This document shows positions 16,868-24,091 of a DNA stretch of 64,000 nucleotides, piece after piece. Made by a program: the position numbers and the translations under genes. The stretch is from Stenotrophomonas ginsengisoli (lineage in GTDB: Bacteria; Pseudomonadota; Gammaproteobacteria; Xanthomonadales; Xanthomonadaceae). The stretch lies in the NCBI RefSeq assembly GCF_001431485.1, contig NZ_LDJM01000002.1, positions 1-64,000 on the forward strand. Reading direction: 5' to 3'. Below the pieces are notes generated by a model. It worked only from the letters and a program-made list of their open reading frames with translations. It did no database searches and was not told the origin of the DNA. The stretch's first letter is position 1. Every line of letters begins with the position of its first letter.

Positions 16868-17722
16868 GTGTACCTGAGGAAAGCCTTGCCTGCATTGCTG
16901 CCGGGCGGCACCTGCCTTGCCCTGGCCACCACCGCGCAGGCCCAGCCCGGCCCGCCCCGCTCGCCCTGGGGCATCGGTGTGGCCGCGGCGGTGTCTGACA
17001 GCGTGCATGCCGGTGAGGGCACCCGCGTGCTGCCGATCCCACTGCTGTCCTACGAGACTCCGCGCTTCCATTTCCGCGGGCTCACCGCCGGCTGGCGGGT
17101 GGCCGGTGACGACGCACTGGAAGTGTCGTTGCTGGCCAAGGCCCGCCTGGACGGGTTCGATGCCGATGACCTGGGCCGCCGCCAGCTTGCTGCCAACGGG
17201 GTGGATCGCAACGGGCGGTCTGACCGTGACAAGGGCCTGGACCTGGACCTGGACCTGGACCTGGGGATGGACTGGAGCAGACGCGGCGGCAAGTTGCAGC
17301 GCGAGCTGCTCAGCGATGCGACCAACCGCAGCGGTGGCCATGAAATCCCGCTGCAGTACGGCTACCCGCTGCGTATCGGTGCGACAGCGCTGACCCCGCA
17401 GATCGGTGCCAGCTGGCAGTCGTCCGACCTGGCCAACTACTACGGCACGCTGGAACGCGGGATCACCCGCAGTGCACCACGCTACCGCCCCGGGACCGTC
17501 ACCGTGCCGCACCTGGGCGTGTCGCTGCTGCGCCCGCTGGGCACGCGCTGGGCCCAGGTCGGCAATGCCCGCTACAGCCGCCTGCCCTCGGCACTGGCCG
17601 ACAGCCCGCTGGTGCATGCCGGCACCGATGGCCCGCTGTCGCTGTTTGTCGGCGTCTCTGGCGGCTTCACCCCGTGCTGGGTGCGCCCGGATCAAGCAAC
17701 GGCCGCCTGCCGGCGCGGGTGA
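16868..17722 (+). CDS. MipA/OmpV family outer-membrane protein
   Basis: 284 residues from GTG 16868, which places a signal peptide ending 'ATTAQAQ' at the N-terminus. ATG 16772 would add 32 residues without signal character. The body has MipA/OmpV features: 'WGIGVAAAVSDSVHAGEGTR', 'PLLSYETPRFHFRGLTAGWR', 'QYGYPLRIGATALTPQIGAS', 'NYYGTLERGITRS'. Family barrels normally end in an aromatic such as YRF. Here the end runs into 'GVSGGFTPCWVRPDQATA', which suggests a frameshifted or replaced last strand. A run of four CCTGGA units encodes a Leu-Asp repeat in the middle. It lies 99 bases after the SUMF1-domain gene on the same strand. Confidence 0.75.
   Translation: MYLRKALPALLPGGTCLALATTAQAQPGPPRSPWGIGVAAAVSDSVHAGEGTRVLPIPLLSYETPRFHFRGLTAGWRVAGDDALEVSLLAKARLDGFDADDLGRRQLAANGVDRNGRSDRDKGLDLDLDLDLGMDWSRRGGKLQRELLSDATNRSGGHEIPLQYGYPLRIGATALTPQIGASWQSSDLANYYGTLERGITRSAPRYRPGTVTVPHLGVSLLRPLGTRWAQVGNARYSRLPSALADSPLVHAGTDGPLSLFVGVSGGFTPCWVRPDQATAACRRG
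17236..17264 (+). repeat. Hexanucleotide tandem repeat (CCTGGA) in the MipA-like gene
   Basis: Four perfect CCTGGA units (17236-17259) plus a near-copy encode an alternating Leu-Asp stretch in a predicted loop. Because the unit is a multiple of three, slippage would change loop length without breaking the frame. Confidence 0.9.
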
Positions 17723-17737
17723 GCGGACGGCAGGCGC

Positions 17738-18613
17738 TCACACCCGCAGGGCCAGATGGCGCAGGGCATCGGCACTGCCGATCACCCGCAGGCGCGGCAG
17801 GGCCAACTCCTCGCCCAGGTAGGCGGCATTGGCCCCGCCCAGCCAGACCGGGATGTCCGCATGCAGTGCCGCATCCAGGCTGCGCAGCTCATCGAGCACC
17901 TGGCCGGCATGGGCCGGGTAGATCGAGCTGATCGCCACGGCCGCGGCCTGCACCCGGTTGGCCACCCGCGCCAGCTCCACTGCCGGCAATTCGGCCCCCA
18001 GGTACAGCACCGGCACCCCGGCATCGAAAGCCTGCAGGGCCGCACCGATCAACCCCAGCTGGTGCTGCTCGCCGGGCAGGGTGGCAAACAGCACGCGGGC
18101 TTTGTGCTCGCGTGGGTGCTGGTTGAGGATGGACAGCAGGCGGGCCTGCAGCAGGCTGCTGACCAGGCGCTCCTGGGCAATGGCCAGGCGGCCATCGGCC
18201 CAGCGCACTCCCACCTCGTGCAGCAGCGGGTTGACCAGGCGCCCGATCAGCACCGACAACGGCAAGGTGGCGATGGCCACGGTCAATTCGCGGTCAAATA
18301 CATCCACCTGGTAATCGGCAATGGCATCGAGCATGCGCCCGGGCAGGTCATCCACCGCACCGTAGGCCAGTTGCCGGCTGTCCTCCAGCAGGCCCTGCAG
18401 GGCAGCATCGTCCAGCGCCGCCAGACGGCTGATGGCATGGCCACGGTCGGTGAGCCGGTACAGCAGGGTCAGCCGCTGCAACATCGCCGCGTCGTAGCTG
18501 CGCCGCCCCTTGTCGTCGCGGTGCGGCACCACCGCCGCGTAGCGGCGCTCCCAGGCGCGCAGTGTTTCCGGGGTGAGGCCGGTCAGCCCGGCAGTGGCTT
18601 TGACGGAGTACAT
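17738..18613 (-). CDS. MerR regulator with B12-binding-type C-terminus (CarH/LitR-like)
   Basis: 291 residues from ATG 18613. The MerR helix-turn-helix is N-terminal ('YSVKATAGLTGLTPETLRAW', 'ERRYAAVVPHRDDKGRRSYD'). It is followed by a helical domain and a Rossmann-like B12-binding domain with 'LPGEQHQLGLIGAAL', which contains the ExHxxG lower-ligand motif. CarH-type photoreceptors also have a Wx9EH motif preceded by an upper-ligand His. Here the block is 'VRWADGRLAIAQERLVSS', so Trp and Glu are kept but both His positions are replaced. Light sensing through bis-His cobalamin is therefore doubtful. It diverges from a fasciclin gene, with repeated GTAC elements between them. Confidence 0.85.
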   Translation of the reverse strand: MYSVKATAGLTGLTPETLRAWERRYAAVVPHRDDKGRRSYDAAMLQRLTLLYRLTDRGHAISRLAALDDAALQGLLEDSRQLAYGAVDDLPGRMLDAIADYQVDVFDRELTVAIATLPLSVLIGRLVNPLLHEVGVRWADGRLAIAQERLVSSLLQARLLSILNQHPREHKARVLFATLPGEQHQLGLIGAALQAFDAGVPVLYLGAELPAVELARVANRVQAAAVAISSIYPAHAGQVLDELRSLDAALHADIPVWLGGANAAYLGEELALPRLRVIGSADALRHLALRV

Positions 18614-18620
18614 GGCCAAA

Positions 18621-18664
18621 ATGTACAGCCTTTGTACAACCCAGTGTTGTACGAATTTATAACT
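18621..18664 (+). promoter_or_regulatory. Promoter and repeated GTAC operator between MerR and fasciclin genes
   Basis: Three GTAC-centred elements (ATGTACAG, TTTGTACAAC, GTTGTACG) occur within about 33 bases. TTGTAC at 18632 followed about 17-18 bases later by TTTATA or TTATAA reads as a sigma-70 promoter for the rightward fasciclin gene, with the elements covering the -35 box and spacer. Placing an operator inside the spacer is typical of MerR-type control and also suits autorepression of the leftward gene. Confidence 0.55.
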
Positions 18665-18710
18665 GCAACCACCACAGACTGGGCCCACGTTCCCAACTGG
18701 TGTTGCCACG

Positions 18711-19259
18711 ATGAACCTGCACAACCTGATCACCGCCAAGACCCTGCGCATCCTTCCCCTGGCACTGGGCATGGCCCTGGCCGCCCCGCTGGCCATGGCC
18801 GCCGGCACCGGTGGCACCCACGCAGCCCCGGCACAGAGCCGTGCCAGCGCCGACATCGTGGACACCGCCGTGGCGGCGGGCCAGTTCACCACCCTGGCCG
18901 CCGCACTGAAGGCCGCAGGCCTGGTCGACACCCTCAAGGGCAGCGGCCCGTTCACCGTGTTTGCCCCCACCGATGCCGCCTTTGCCGCCCTGCCGGCCGG
19001 CACCGTGGAAAACCTGCTCAAGCCGGAAAACAAGGATCAGCTGGTGTCCATCCTGACCTACCACGTGGTGCCCGGCAGCGTGCCGGCCGCCACGGTGGTG
19101 ACCCTGAGCGAAGCGGCCACGGTCAATGGTGACAAGGTGGACATCCGCACCGCCAACGGTGAGGTGATGGTCGATGGCGCCAAGGTCACCACCGCTGACG
19201 TGGCTGCCAGCAATGGCGTGATCCACGTCATCGACAAGGTGCTGATGCCCGGCAACTGA
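18711..19259 (+). CDS. Exported fasciclin-domain protein
   Basis: 182 residues. A signal peptide is cleaved near 'PLAMAAG'. A single FAS1 domain runs from about residue 48: '[20 protein letters not shown]', '[20 protein letters not shown]' (the H1-like box), '[10 protein letters not shown]' (the YH motif) and '[15 protein letters not shown]' (the end box). Such proteins are periplasmic or surface adhesion-like proteins of unclear bacterial function. It is paired with a DUF378 membrane gene 35 bases downstream and diverges from a MerR/B12-type regulator. Confidence 0.9.
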   Translation: MNLHNLITAKTLRILPLALGMALAAPLAMAAGTGGTHAAPAQSRASADIVDTAVAAGQFTTLAAALKAAGLVDTLKGSGPFTVFAPTDAAFAALPAGTVENLLKPENKDQLVSILTYHVVPGSVPAATVVTLSEAATVNGDKVDIRTANGEVMVDGAKVTTADVAASNGVIHVIDKVLMPGN

Positions 19260-19294
19260 ACCTCCCCCACCCTTGTAAATGCGGAGATGCACGC

Positions 19295-19501
19295 ATGAAG
19301 TTCCTCAACGTCCTGACCCTGGTGCTGGTGATCGTTGGTGGCATCAACTGGGGCCTGGTGGGCGCTGCGCAGTTTGACCTGGTCGCCGCGCTGTTCGGCG
19401 GTCAAGACGCGCCCCTGGCTCGAGTGGTCTATGTGTTGGTCGGCCTGTCGGCCTTGTGGCAGCTGGTCGTGCTGCTGACCGGCAAGCGCGCCCACCGCTG
19501 A
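19295..19501 (+). CDS. DUF378 family small membrane protein
   Basis: 68 residues with two hydrophobic helices and the DUF378 pattern 'GGINWGLVGAAQFDLVAALFGG' in shortened form, then 'VVYVLVGLSALWQL' and a basic tail. A ribosome site GCGGAGATG precedes the start. The family is widespread and of unknown role, often stress-associated. It probably shares the fasciclin transcript. Confidence 0.87.
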   Translation: MKFLNVLTLVLVIVGGINWGLVGAAQFDLVAALFGGQDAPLARVVYVLVGLSALWQLVVLLTGKRAHR

Positions 19502-19601
19502 TAGATCGTTGTACCGTCATTGCCGGGTCAATCCCCTGCCCGGCAGTGTCAGCGCCCTGGCCATCCCGCGCTCCCCTCGCGGGGTGGCCATCTTCAATGC
19601 A

Positions 19602-19640
19602 AAAGGCAGTGGCCAGGACGCCCCGGCCACTGCCTTGTGT
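19602..19640. terminator. Convergent terminator between DUF378 and RIO kinase genes
   Basis: A long GGCAGTGGCC/GGCCACTGCC hairpin with AAAA on one side and TTGTG on the other sits between two convergent genes. It can serve both. Confidence 0.65.
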
Positions 19641-19665
19641 GCTGCACACTGCCACACCGCAGGGC

Positions 19666-20529
19666 TCAGTAATCCTCGTCCTCGGCAGCGGCCTGACGGC
19701 CCTGCTCGCGGATCAGCGCCATCTCGCGGGCGTCGTTGATCGCCTCGCGCACGCTGTCCAGGTCCACCGCGCTCTCATCCGGGGTGTACTCGCCGGTGAG
19801 CACGGTATCCGGGAACAGGTCACCGGCCTGGAACAGCTCCCACATCTGCTCACCGAACCAGGTGTCCAGCAGCTCGGGCGCGCTGCGGCCCAGAAACGCG
19901 GTGAGGTTGTTGACGTCACGCAGCAGCATGTTGCGTGCGGCATTGTTGCCGGCCGCGCTGACCACCTGCGGAAAATCGATCACGATCGGGCCATCCGGGC
20001 CCACCAGCACGTTGTAAGGCGACAGGTCACCGTGGATCAGGCCGCAGCAGAGCATCTTCTTGATCTGCTCCAGCAACACCGCGTGGTACTGGCGCGCCAC
20101 CTCGGCCTCCAGCTCCACCTCGCCCAGGCGGGCGGCACTGAAGCCTTCGGCATCGGTGACCAGTTCCATCACCAGCACGCCATGGAAGTAGCCGAACGGC
20201 TCGGGTACGCGTACACCTGCCGCACGCAGTTGGTACAAGGCATCGACCTCGGTGTTCTTCCACTCCGCTTCCTGCTGCTTGCGCCCGTACTTGCTGGATT
20301 TGGCAATCGCGCGCGCCTCGCGGCTGCCGCGCACCTTGCGCCCTTCCTGGTATTGCACGCGCTGCTGGAAGCTGCGCTGGGCCATGTCCTTGTAGACCTT
20401 GGCGCAACGCACCTCGTCACCACTGCGCACCACGTACACGGCCGCTTCCTTGCCGCTTTTCAGAGGACGCAGGACCTCGTCAATCACGCCGTCGTCAATC
20501 AATTCCTGGAGTTGGGCCGGTGTCTTCAC
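19666..20529 (-). CDS. RIO1-type serine protein kinase
   Basis: 287 residues of the bacterial RIO kinase family. Visible elements: 'DEVLRPLKSGKEAAVYVVRS' (ATP loop), the catalytic Lys in 'VRCAKVYKD', 'EGRKVRGSREARAIAKSSKY', the hinge 'GVLVMELVTDAEG', the catalytic loop 'CGLIHGDLSPYNVLV' and the metal-binding Asp in 'VIDFPQVVSAAGNN'. All key residues are intact. The GTG at 20529 is chosen because homologues begin MKTP and this frame begins (V)KTPAQLQ. An upstream in-frame extension has no family similarity. It is a single gene, probably housekeeping, unconnected with its neighbours. Confidence 0.88.
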   Translation of the reverse strand: MKTPAQLQELIDDGVIDEVLRPLKSGKEAAVYVVRSGDEVRCAKVYKDMAQRSFQQRVQYQEGRKVRGSREARAIAKSSKYGRKQQEAEWKNTEVDALYQLRAAGVRVPEPFGYFHGVLVMELVTDAEGFSAARLGEVELEAEVARQYHAVLLEQIKKMLCCGLIHGDLSPYNVLVGPDGPIVIDFPQVVSAAGNNAARNMLLRDVNNLTAFLGRSAPELLDTWFGEQMWELFQAGDLFPDTVLTGEYTPDESAVDLDSVREAINDAREMALIREQGRQAAAEDEDY

Positions 20530-20728
20530 TGTGTCTCGCAAGCAGGGCCGCGGCAGCGGCGTGGTGGTCAAGGCTCCATTGTTGCCCAAAGCCCGGCTCA
20601 AAACCTGACATCGACTGGCCACGCGGCAGGTAGCCCGTGGCCAGTGTTCACAATGGGCACTGACGCACAGCAGGCTGGGCCAATCCCTGCAAGGATGGCG
20701 GGTTTGTTCCTGCCTGCCCTGCCCGCCC

Positions 20729-21178
20729 ATGCCTGTCCTGACGCAACGAACCCTGCTGGCCACCCTCACCGTTACCGCCCTGCTGGCCGGCGGCATTGGC
20801 CTGAGCCTGGGCATGCGCCTGGGCAAGGGCCCGCAGCATGACCTGGCCCGCGACAATCTGATTGCCATGCAGCCGCTGCTGCAGTTGCCGCCCACCGATG
20901 ACCCCGGCTTCGCCCAGGCCCTGCAGCAGTTGCAGCACAGCCACAGCCAGCACCTGCTGATGAGCTACCGCCATGCCGATACGGCGCAGCGCCGGCAGAT
21001 CGCCGTGGCCCTGGGCCGGGCCAATGCCCAAGGCTGGTACAGCACCGCCGATTTCTCCCGCCTGCAAGCCAGCCTGACCTGCCTTGAGCAAAGCCCCGAA
21101 CAGCCCCTGCCCCAGTGCCTGGCACAGCAGCTGCAGCCGGCCGACGAAGCCAGCCCCGTAGCCACCACCCAGCCCTGA
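20729..21178 (+). CDS. Hypothetical membrane-anchored or exported protein
   Basis: 149 residues. An uncleaved signal or single N-terminal helix ('LLATLTVTALLAGGIGLSLG') is followed by a Gln-rich helical region containing 'PGFAQALQQLQHSHSQHLLM' and 'RRQIAVALGRANAQGWYS', with two cysteines at 'LTCLEQ' and 'PQCLAQ'. I recognise no family. It lies alone between the RIO kinase gene and another exported hypothetical. Confidence 0.6.
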   Translation: MPVLTQRTLLATLTVTALLAGGIGLSLGMRLGKGPQHDLARDNLIAMQPLLQLPPTDDPGFAQALQQLQHSHSQHLLMSYRHADTAQRRQIAVALGRANAQGWYSTADFSRLQASLTCLEQSPEQPLPQCLAQQLQPADEASPVATTQP

Positions 21179-21301
21179 TCCTGCGGGTACGCCCGGACAG
21201 CCGCGCACGGCACCCCTCAAGGCTTGAGCTCCATCGCAGGTGGGCAGCTGCCGATCGCGTTATGGTCGGCGCTGGATCTGGCCTGCACCAAGGAGTGGAC
21301 A

Positions 21302-22396
21302 ATGCCGCACCCATCCCCATTACGGCTTTCCTGCAGCCTGGGCGTCGCGCTGCTGGCTGCAGCCGGCAGCCACGTACGAGCACAGCCCTTTACCGACAAC
21401 CCCTATCTCAGCCCGGAGGTCAATGCCGCCCTCGCTGACCCGCAGTTACCAGTCCGCAAGTACCGGGGAGACCTCAGTGGCTGGACCAAGCGCTTTGAAA
21501 CCTGCATCAGTACCCAGAACCGCGACCTTCCCGCCCCACGTCGCCAGTGCATAGCGGACGAGATCGAGTACAAACTGGGTGTTACATCCGTCTACCATAA
21601 GACACTACTGGACGCCGCCCGGCAGAAAGCCCCGCAAAGCGTTGCCGATATCGATGGACAACATCAGCAATGGCTTGAGCAGTATCACTCAAGCTGTGAG
21701 ATCGAAAAAAACCAATCCACGCCATTTTCACGGGAGCAGTGCCAACTCGATTTGATTGATGAATTCATTCATCAGACAGCGCAACGAAAGACTTCGATAT
21801 TGTCCTATCGAGAGGCTATCGCTGAGCAGCTTCCTCCCACGGCCCATGGCTCGGCCACCCTGATCCTGGGTGATGCCCGGATCGCGGTCTCGGTGGATGC
21901 CTGCCCAGGGGTCAAGAGCGACCTTTTCCGCGCTTGTGAGAATGTGCGCCTTGCGGTCAGCACGCCGGACATTGCTGAGCAGCACCTGCAGCTGCCCGAA
22001 GTGATTTTCTCCGACCATGAGAACGATGCCAGTGCCAATCGTGGCACGCTGGAGCAGGGTTTTGCCTGGGGCAAGTACAGCCTGATGCTGCTGGACCTCA
22101 ACAATGACGGGCACGAGGACCTGATGGCCTGGACTGGCTTCGACGGCAGCTACGGCGACCCGTCCTACACCTACTTCCTGTATGACGCCGATGCCAAGGC
22201 CTTTGTCGAAAATACCGCCATCCAGGCATTGGTGGAGATGCACTCACTGTCGCGCGTTGTCGATGGCCAATTCGAATTCTGGTACCGCAGCGGGCCGTGC
22301 GAACGGGGAGAAAAAAGCATCCGCTTCGAAGGGAACGTGCCAAGGGTCATCAAAAGCAGTGACGAGAACAGCTGCACAAACGCCGATCAAGGCTGA
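21302..22396 (+). CDS. Exported hypothetical protein, LprI-like N-terminus and VCBS-like C-terminus
   Basis: 364 residues from ATG 21302, which has AAGGAG about 7 bases upstream. A signal peptide ends near 'SHVRAQP'. The mature N-terminal half is helical with spaced Cys residues ('FETCISTQ', 'RRQCIADEIEYKLG', 'SSCEIEKN', 'REQCQLDLIDEFIH'), like lysozyme-inhibitor LprI-type domains. The C-terminal half has a 'LLDLNNDGHEDLMAWTGFDG' calcium-loop-like repeat resembling FG-GAP/VCBS elements. It is periplasmic; function unknown. The terminator at 22452 follows. Confidence 0.62.
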   Translation: MPHPSPLRLSCSLGVALLAAAGSHVRAQPFTDNPYLSPEVNAALADPQLPVRKYRGDLSGWTKRFETCISTQNRDLPAPRRQCIADEIEYKLGVTSVYHKTLLDAARQKAPQSVADIDGQHQQWLEQYHSSCEIEKNQSTPFSREQCQLDLIDEFIHQTAQRKTSILSYREAIAEQLPPTAHGSATLILGDARIAVSVDACPGVKSDLFRACENVRLAVSTPDIAEQHLQLPEVIFSDHENDASANRGTLEQGFAWGKYSLMLLDLNNDGHEDLMAWTGFDGSYGDPSYTYFLYDADAKAFVENTAIQALVEMHSLSRVVDGQFEFWYRSGPCERGEKSIRFEGNVPRVIKSSDENSCTNADQG

Positions 22397-22449
22397 TCGC
22401 CGCACCAGGCCCGGCCCTGACCCGGACAACCGTTACTGGCAGCCCTTAC

Positions 22450-22486
22450 AAAACAACGGCCAGGCAATGCCTGGCCGTTGTTTCAA
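22450..22486. terminator. Convergent terminator
   Basis: The perfect stem AACAACGGCCAGGC/GCCTGGCCGTTGTT with a 3-base loop lies between the exported hypothetical and the flavin oxidase gene, which converge here. Confidence 0.85.
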
Positions 22487-22509
22487 CCGTTGAACCTTGA
22501 GGCAGTGCT

Positions 22510-24072
22510 TCAGCGGCTGAGCACGCCGGGGTTCATCAGGCCCTTGGGGTCGAGCTGGGCCTTGATCGCATCAAGCACGGCCAGGGCGGCCGGGTCGCGG
22601 CCGGCGCGGTAGTCGTAGAACTTGCCCAGCTGCAGGTTGGCCGCACCGTGGGCACGCATGACATCGGCGATCTGGCGCTTGAGCGTGTCCGCGGCGGCGC
22701 GGGCTTGCAGGTGCTCACCCGGGCAGCCGATGCGCTGCTGGTGGTCGGCATCCACGGTACGCACATGGAAGGCGTTGTGGCTGTCGGGCCAGTAGATGCA
22801 CGGCTCGATCACCGCGACCTGCTCGCCCACGCTGGACATCAGGGTGCCGATGAACAGGCCATGCTGTTCCATGGTCGCCGCTTCGCGGGCGAACAGGTCC
22901 TGCAGGGCGTTGAACATGCCCACCGCCTTGGAGTGCGGCACCAGCGCATGCACCGGGGCCCAGCGCTCGCCCTGCGGGCCGAGCATGGAGTTCCAGGCGG
23001 CAAACGGGTTGGCGGCCATCATCTTCGGAATCGACGGTTCCACCGATTCGCCGAGGTTGCCGACCAGCTTTTTGGCACGCGCGACGCGATCGGCCACTTC
23101 GGCCGCGCTGTCGCCCTCCAGGGTGATGTGCAGCGAGAACTGCTGCTGGTCCACGATGTCACGGCCCTTCACCGCCAGCTTCAGGCCGGAGATCAGGCCG
23201 CCCTTCTTGATCACGTTGGTCAGCGACTTCACGTCGCTGGCCAGGCTGGCGCGGCGCATGCGGATGGCGGTCAGCGACGGGTCAAAGGCCGCCGTCTCGC
23301 TGGCCAGGCCGTGACGGGCCAGCACGCCCAGGGCGCCAAACAGGCCATCGGCGCTGGTGAACTGCCAGGACAGGTAGTCCATGTGGCTGTGCAGCGGGAT
23401 CAGCTTGAGCACCACGCGGGTCTTGATGCCGAGCAGTCCGCAGTCACCGAGGAACACGCCGGTCAGGTCCGGGCCGTACCAGCGGAAGAACGGGCTGGTG
23501 TTGGCCGCCGCCGCCGAGCCGGTGGTGAGGATGTCACCGTTGGCGGTGACCACCTGCAGGCCGAGCACCGCATCGGCAGAGCAGCCGTAACGGGCCGAGC
23601 CGTTGAAGATGGCGCCCTGCGACATGCCGCCGCCGACGGTGGCGTGCGAGCCGGACATCGGGCCGAAGTACGGGGTGCGCACGCCCTTGGCGTCCAGGGC
23701 GGTCTTCAGATCGCGCCAGGTCACGCCGGCTTCGACGATGACGTAGGCGTCCTCGACGTTGATCTCCACGATCTTGTCCAGGCCGCCGGTATCGACCAGC
23801 ACGCTCGGGCTTTGCGCGGCGATGTAACCGCCGGTGTAACTCATGCCGCCGCCACGCGGGATCACCGCAATGCCGGCGGCGGTGAGCTCACGTACCGCAT
23901 CGGCCAGTTCGGCCGCGGTGGACGGGCGCAGCACCGCCAGCAGCGGCTGGCCGGCGGAATACACATCGGTACCGAAATAGGCCAGTTCGGCCGGATCGGT
24001 GATCACCGCAGCACCCAGACGGGCCTGCAGCTGGGCCAGCACGGCCGGGGCGGAATCGACAGCAGCATTCAT
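22510..24072 (-). CDS. VAO-type FAD-linked oxidase (paralogue of the 60.6-kb gene)
   Basis: 520 residues from ATG 24072. The N-terminal FAD-binding domain of the vanillyl-alcohol-oxidase/GlcD type includes 'AVLRPSTAAELADAVRELTA', 'VIPRGGGMSYTGGYIA', 'IVEAGVTWRDLKTALDAKGV', 'TVGGGMSQGAIFNGSARYG' and 'LGDCGLLGIKTRVVLKLIP'. The C-terminal cap ends in 'QLDPKGLMNPGVLSR', typical of D-lactate or cresol-type oxidases. The usual reaction is oxidation of a hydroxy acid, phenol or alcohol. No Fe-S partner is adjacent. It is the last gene of the seven-gene leftward operon of block B, 19 bases after the alpha/beta hydrolase. A full-length paralogue lies at 60570-62147. Confidence 0.87.
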   Translation of the reverse strand: MNAAVDSAPAVLAQLQARLGAAVITDPAELAYFGTDVYSAGQPLLAVLRPSTAAELADAVRELTAAGIAVIPRGGGMSYTGGYIAAQSPSVLVDTGGLDKIVEINVEDAYVIVEAGVTWRDLKTALDAKGVRTPYFGPMSGSHATVGGGMSQGAIFNGSARYGCSADAVLGLQVVTANGDILTTGSAAAANTSPFFRWYGPDLTGVFLGDCGLLGIKTRVVLKLIPLHSHMDYLSWQFTSADGLFGALGVLARHGLASETAAFDPSLTAIRMRRASLASDVKSLTNVIKKGGLISGLKLAVKGRDIVDQQQFSLHITLEGDSAAEVADRVARAKKLVGNLGESVEPSIPKMMAANPFAAWNSMLGPQGERWAPVHALVPHSKAVGMFNALQDLFAREAATMEQHGLFIGTLMSSVGEQVAVIEPCIYWPDSHNAFHVRTVDADHQQRIGCPGEHLQARAAADTLKRQIADVMRAHGAANLQLGKFYDYRAGRDPAALAVLDAIKAQLDPKGLMNPGVLSR

Positions 24073-24091
24073 GGGGGTACGTCCTTGGGGG

